A DNA stretch of 64,000 nucleotides, taken from NCBI RefSeq assembly GCF_000513855.1, contig NZ_KI911318.1, forward strand, positions 390,087 to 454,086. Direction: 5' to 3'. A model generated the notes under the pieces. It was not told the DNA's origin, ran no database searches, and saw only the letters and a program-made list of their open reading frames with translations. This stretch comes from Desulfurococcus amylolyticus Z-533 (GTDB taxonomy: Archaea; Thermoproteota; Thermoprotei_A; Sulfolobales; Desulfurococcaceae). Shown piece after piece: positions 61,215-64,000 of the stretch. The number at the start of each line of letters is the position of its first letter. The stretch's first letter is position 1. Both the position numbers and the translations under genes were made by a program.

Positions 61215-62762
61215 ATGACGTTAACAGCTATAACTAAAACCTCGGCCATCATAATTGTTATCATCGCAATCATAGCGGTGGCCGGTGGAGTACTCCTATT
61301 GACTCAACAACCAGCCCAGCCACCATCAACAACCACTACTACAACAACCCAGACGTCCACCACAACAACTATGACAACCACCACTACCACAACTACTACG
61401 ACAACCACTACACCGGTGGGCTCTACAATAACAATTGGTAATGTCACCATAAGGGTACCTGAGGAGTTTGCTAAGTTTGTTGAGAATGTCAAGACAGGTA
61501 ATGTCAAGGTGACGATATACTTTGGGCATGCATTAAACCCTGAGGAAAGAGACTCATTCATTAAAGTCATAGGGGCCTTTGAACAAGAATATCCAGGAAT
61601 AGATGTCGTAGAGAAGAGATATGGGGGAATGGGTGAGCTTCAAAGCGCGGTCATAGCTGCTGCATCGCTTCCACCATCACAAAGGGAAAGCCTTGTTGGC
61701 CAGGCTCCCGACGTGTTTAACTGGGCCCATGACTGGATTGGTTGGTTTGCTGATTCCGGGTACCTTGTGCCGCTTGAAGATTATATAGGATATGATGCAG
61801 TTGACGATATATCTCAGAACATACTTCCATCAGCTATGAGCTCTGTTACGTATCTGGGTAAGACGTATGGCCTCCCATATGCTGGTGAGGCATTAGCACT
61901 CTATGTGAATACAGGGCTGGTTCCAAACCCGCCGACAACATTCAATGAGTTAAAGACCTTAATGGAGCAGTTCTATAAGCCGAGCGAGGGTAAATATGGG
62001 ATAGCCGGTCAGATCGCGGGCCAATACCATACTAATCCCTGGGTCACAGCGTTCGGTGGTTTCTACTATGATGACGTGAGTAAGGAACTAGGCTACTTAA
62101 AGCCTGAGACAGCCGAGGGCCTCAAGTTCTTCGTGGCCAACATCCTACGGTACATGGATGTATCCGACCTCGGCAACGATTATCAGAGGAGACTATTTGG
62201 CGAGGGTAAGACCCCATTCTATATATCTGGGCCATGGGATGTCAAGTACGCTGTTGAAACATTAGGTGTCAACAACTTCACTGTTGTTCCACTACCATCG
62301 ATTAATGATAGAATACCTAAGCCGTGGAGTGGATTTAGAACAATATATGTCTCGGTTATGGCTACGGCTGGAGGTAAGGAGAGAACATATGCTAGTATAT
62401 TGTTTGCATTATACATCGCCCTAGATGATAAAGCTATTCTAACACTTGTCAACGAGCTTGGATACATCCCAGTCAAGCCGAGTGTAGCTGATTATGTGAG
62501 GACAAACATAAATGCAAACCCGCTCTACAAGATAGTACTAGGATTCTATGAACAGCTAGGAAAAAGTGTTCCAATGCCGAAGGACGCGAATATGCAGAAG
62601 GTCTGGGGAGCCGATACGTATCTCCAAGCAATATGGAAGGCGTATTCAGATGCTATAAGCTCTGGTAAATCACCAGATGATGCTGTGCAAGCTGCGATCG
62701 CTCAGGTGGATAAGGCACTCAGTGACGCCTATAACGATATATCTGCAAAGATAAAGAAATAA
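61215..62762 (+). CDS. Sugar ABC transporter, family 1 (maltose-type) substrate-binding protein
   Basis: A 515-residue binding protein. After an N-terminal hydrophobic anchor (residues ~10-33) comes a Thr-rich linker of ~35 residues, typical of glycosylated archaeal surface proteins, then a MalE-like domain: TIYFGHALNPEERDSFIKVIGAFEQEYPGI at the start and SGPWDVKYAVETLGVNNFTVVPLPS later. It probably captures oligosaccharides such as those released by the upstream galactanase; that link is inferred from position. Confidence 0.88.
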   Translation: MTLTAITKTSAIIIVIIAIIAVAGGVLLLTQQPAQPPSTTTTTTTQTSTTTTMTTTTTTTTTTTTTPVGSTITIGNVTIRVPEEFAKFVENVKTGNVKVTIYFGHALNPEERDSFIKVIGAFEQEYPGIDVVEKRYGGMGELQSAVIAAASLPPSQRESLVGQAPDVFNWAHDWIGWFADSGYLVPLEDYIGYDAVDDISQNILPSAMSSVTYLGKTYGLPYAGEALALYVNTGLVPNPPTTFNELKTLMEQFYKPSEGKYGIAGQIAGQYHTNPWVTAFGGFYYDDVSKELGYLKPETAEGLKFFVANILRYMDVSDLGNDYQRRLFGEGKTPFYISGPWDVKYAVETLGVNNFTVVPLPSINDRIPKPWSGFRTIYVSVMATAGGKERTYASILFALYIALDDKAILTLVNELGYIPVKPSVADYVRTNINANPLYKIVLGFYEQLGKSVPMPKDANMQKVWGADTYLQAIWKAYSDAISSGKSPDDAVQAAIAQVDKALSDAYNDISAKIKK

Positions 62763-62792
62763 TAGTTTAGGGATTAAGGACCGGTGGATGGG

Positions 62793-64000
62793 ATGAGCTC
62801 TAAGAGGAAAATCCTTTTTCCCACACGCATCGCGCTTATCTTGGTAATGCCGGCATTGATCTTGTATTTATTTTTTAATACATGGCCAATGATATTCTCC
62901 ATAGGAATAGCATTTACAGATGCTACTCAGAAGAATATATCGCCTAGTCCAGAAGCCATAGGCAACTGGGAGAACGCGACCCGGTGTGCTATTAACCTTA
63001 GAGACAAGCCGGAGTACAAGGAGAAAGCCTCCGGCCTAGTGAATTCCACAGTAAGTAGCCTAATGGATGTATATGGCAACTTGACAGGGATAAAAAACTA
63101 TATCGAGGCCGGTGGAGACTTCTTGAATACGCCTCTAAGCTACTTAAGAGGGTTAGATCGATCTGTTAGGACATTAATGAGGGTGTCAGAAGAGTTCAAG
63201 ATGTACTTCAACTGCACCGAGCTAGGTTACCCCACAAGTATATCACCGATCTCTAAAGAAATGCTTGAGAAATTTGATGCATTAAGTACGTTGAGTGGAA
63301 GGCTTCAAAACCCGGGTGCATATGATAATAAGACCTACTATAATGAGGTTGTCACCGGATACAATATAACCATTGAGCTGGTAAACTACTTTAAGCGTCT
63401 TGAGACGGATTACGAGGGATATATGAATGAATTCATAGCGAGTGCCCAGAATGAACTGGATTCACTACAGTTGAAGTTCATAGGGTTGGAGAACTTCAAG
63501 AAGCTATTCTATGACCCGAGATTCTATAACTCACTATATAAGACAATGCTCTTTGTTGCTACTAGTGTGCCGCTCAAGGTTGGATTCGGCGTTCTACTCG
63601 CCTTATTTTATTCCTCGGAGCTCCTCAGAGGCAGGAGAATAATGAGAGCCCTCATTATTGTTCCATGGGCAATGCCATTTCTACTCTCAGCACTCACATG
63701 GAAGTTCCTGTTTATACCTAATGGTCAACTAGGCCAATTACTCGGGCTTAACATGAATAACAGGGAGTGGGATGCATTCCTAGTGTACAACCTATTTGAG
63801 ACGTGGCTTGCTTACCCATTCATAATGACTATAACACAAGGTGCTCTTGGAGGAGTACCGAAAGAAGTCATAGAGGCATCATATATTGATGGTGCTAATG
63901 CCTTTACAAGACTAAGGAAAGTGATATTTCCATTGATCAAGAAGCCCGTGCTGGTGGCATCGATCTCGACGACGGGTGCCTCGTTACAGGCATTCCTTGT
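62793..64000 (+). CDS. Sugar ABC transporter permease, MalF-like (3' truncated by the window edge)
   Basis: The frame starts at ATG 62793 (GGTGG ten bases before) and runs open to the window end, >400 residues. The first membrane helix (TRIALILVMPALILYLFF) and SIGIAFTDAT are followed by a ~215-residue extracytoplasmic segment, reminiscent of the MalF P2 loop. A core permease domain follows: ENFKKLFYDPRFYNSLYKTMLFV, then the EAA loop EASYIDGANAFTRLRKVIFP. It follows the binding protein by 30 bp; the second permease would be to the right. Confidence 0.85.
   Translation, partial: MSSKRKILFPTRIALILVMPALILYLFFNTWPMIFSIGIAFTDATQKNISPSPEAIGNWENATRCAINLRDKPEYKEKASGLVNSTVSSLMDVYGNLTGIKNYIEAGGDFLNTPLSYLRGLDRSVRTLMRVSEEFKMYFNCTELGYPTSISPISKEMLEKFDALSTLSGRLQNPGAYDNKTYYNEVVTGYNITIELVNYFKRLETDYEGYMNEFIASAQNELDSLQLKFIGLENFKKLFYDPRFYNSLYKTMLFVATSVPLKVGFGVLLALFYSSELLRGRRIMRALIIVPWAMPFLLSALTWKFLFIPNGQLGQLLGLNMNNREWDAFLVYNLFETWLAYPFIMTITQGALGGVPKEVIEASYIDGANAFTRLRKVIFPLIKKPVLVASISTTGASLQAFL

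Noticed and set aside
61320-61420. ACC/ACT/ACA tandem repeats as a possible repeat element
   Set aside because: They are codons of the Thr-rich linker of the binding protein and are explained by the protein.
61304-61570. A minus-strand frame with a poly-valine stretch
   Set aside because: It is the mirror of the Thr-rich linker of the sugar-binding protein (ACC/ACT repeats), not a gene.
1-64000. CRISPR arrays, rRNA genes and intact tRNA genes
   Set aside because: I looked through the gene-free stretches on both strands and saw no regularly spaced repeats, rRNA-like sequence or full cloverleaf.

Overview
The window looks like a chromosome segment of a hyperthermophilic, anaerobic crenarchaeon. 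A member of the Desulfurococcales is my best inference. The reasons are GGTG/GGAGG ribosome-binding sites before ATG, GTG and TTG starts, AT-rich TATA boxes, archaeal-type PheS, an archaeal pterin pathway, superoxide reductase, a tungsten/molybdenum cofactor locus and a membrane-bound Mbh-type hydrogenase. Genes are tightly packed, with many 4-bp ATGA/GTGA overlaps. I see no rRNA, no intact tRNA and no CRISPR array.

Layout. 1-2.9 kb: four-subunit dye-linked (proline dehydrogenase-type) amine oxidoreductase, cut by the left edge. 2.9-8.8 kb (minus strand): one run of eight genes for tungstate/molybdate uptake (ABC transporter) and molybdopterin synthesis (moeA-like, moaA, C, D, E). It is divided from a DUF89 gene by a bidirectional promoter framed by a 20-bp inverted repeat. 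9.7-11.7 kb: three unrecognised small genes and hxlB. 11.7-12.0 kb: a TnpB-type guide-RNA-like relic and a GC-rich hairpin. 12-18.6 kb: SPL-family radical SAM enzyme, ZPR1-type zinc finger, M29 aminopeptidase, ferritin, CitG-like protein, sulfite-oxidase-fold molybdoenzyme and a knotted, YgeW-like carbamoyltransferase. 18.7-23.9 kb: complete Dpp/Opp peptide ABC transporter. 23.9-24.6 kb: non-coding, structured and repeat-containing.

24.6-29.1 kb: pheS, a radical SAM protein and a QueT-ECF vitamin-type transporter. 29.1-32.5 kb: adenine deaminase and an MtaD/SsnA-like amidohydrolase. 32.7-38.4 kb: small basic protein, SufS-type cysteine desulfurase, AsnRS/asparagine-synthetase paralogue, second guide-RNA-like relic, HD protein, PA14-domain protein and AEC transporter. 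38.4-40.4 kb: two non-coding stretches around an HtrA protease, with a DUF438 gene remnant and a perfect 30-bp palindrome. 40.4-41.6 kb (minus): superoxide reductase, CxxC protein and Lrp regulator.

41.7-46.6 kb: thioredoxin-like protein followed by mptA, mptE, mptD, a dihydromethanopterin-reductase-like flavoprotein and a DHPS-like protein. Together these look like a methanopterin/folate-type C1 carrier pathway. 46.6-58.4 kb: hypE, hypC, hypF and a 13-gene Mbh-type hydrogenase with Mrp antiporter modules in a rearranged order, with all four NiFe-ligand cysteines present. 58.7-64 kb: secreted GH53 endo-galactanase with a membrane anchor, and a sugar ABC transporter (binding protein plus a MalF-like permease cut by the right edge).

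Overall the genes fit a fermenter of peptides and polysaccharides. Reducing power from amino-acid and sugar oxidation would be disposed of as H2 with ion pumping, supported by W/Mo-cofactor enzymes. This metabolic picture is inference from gene families.
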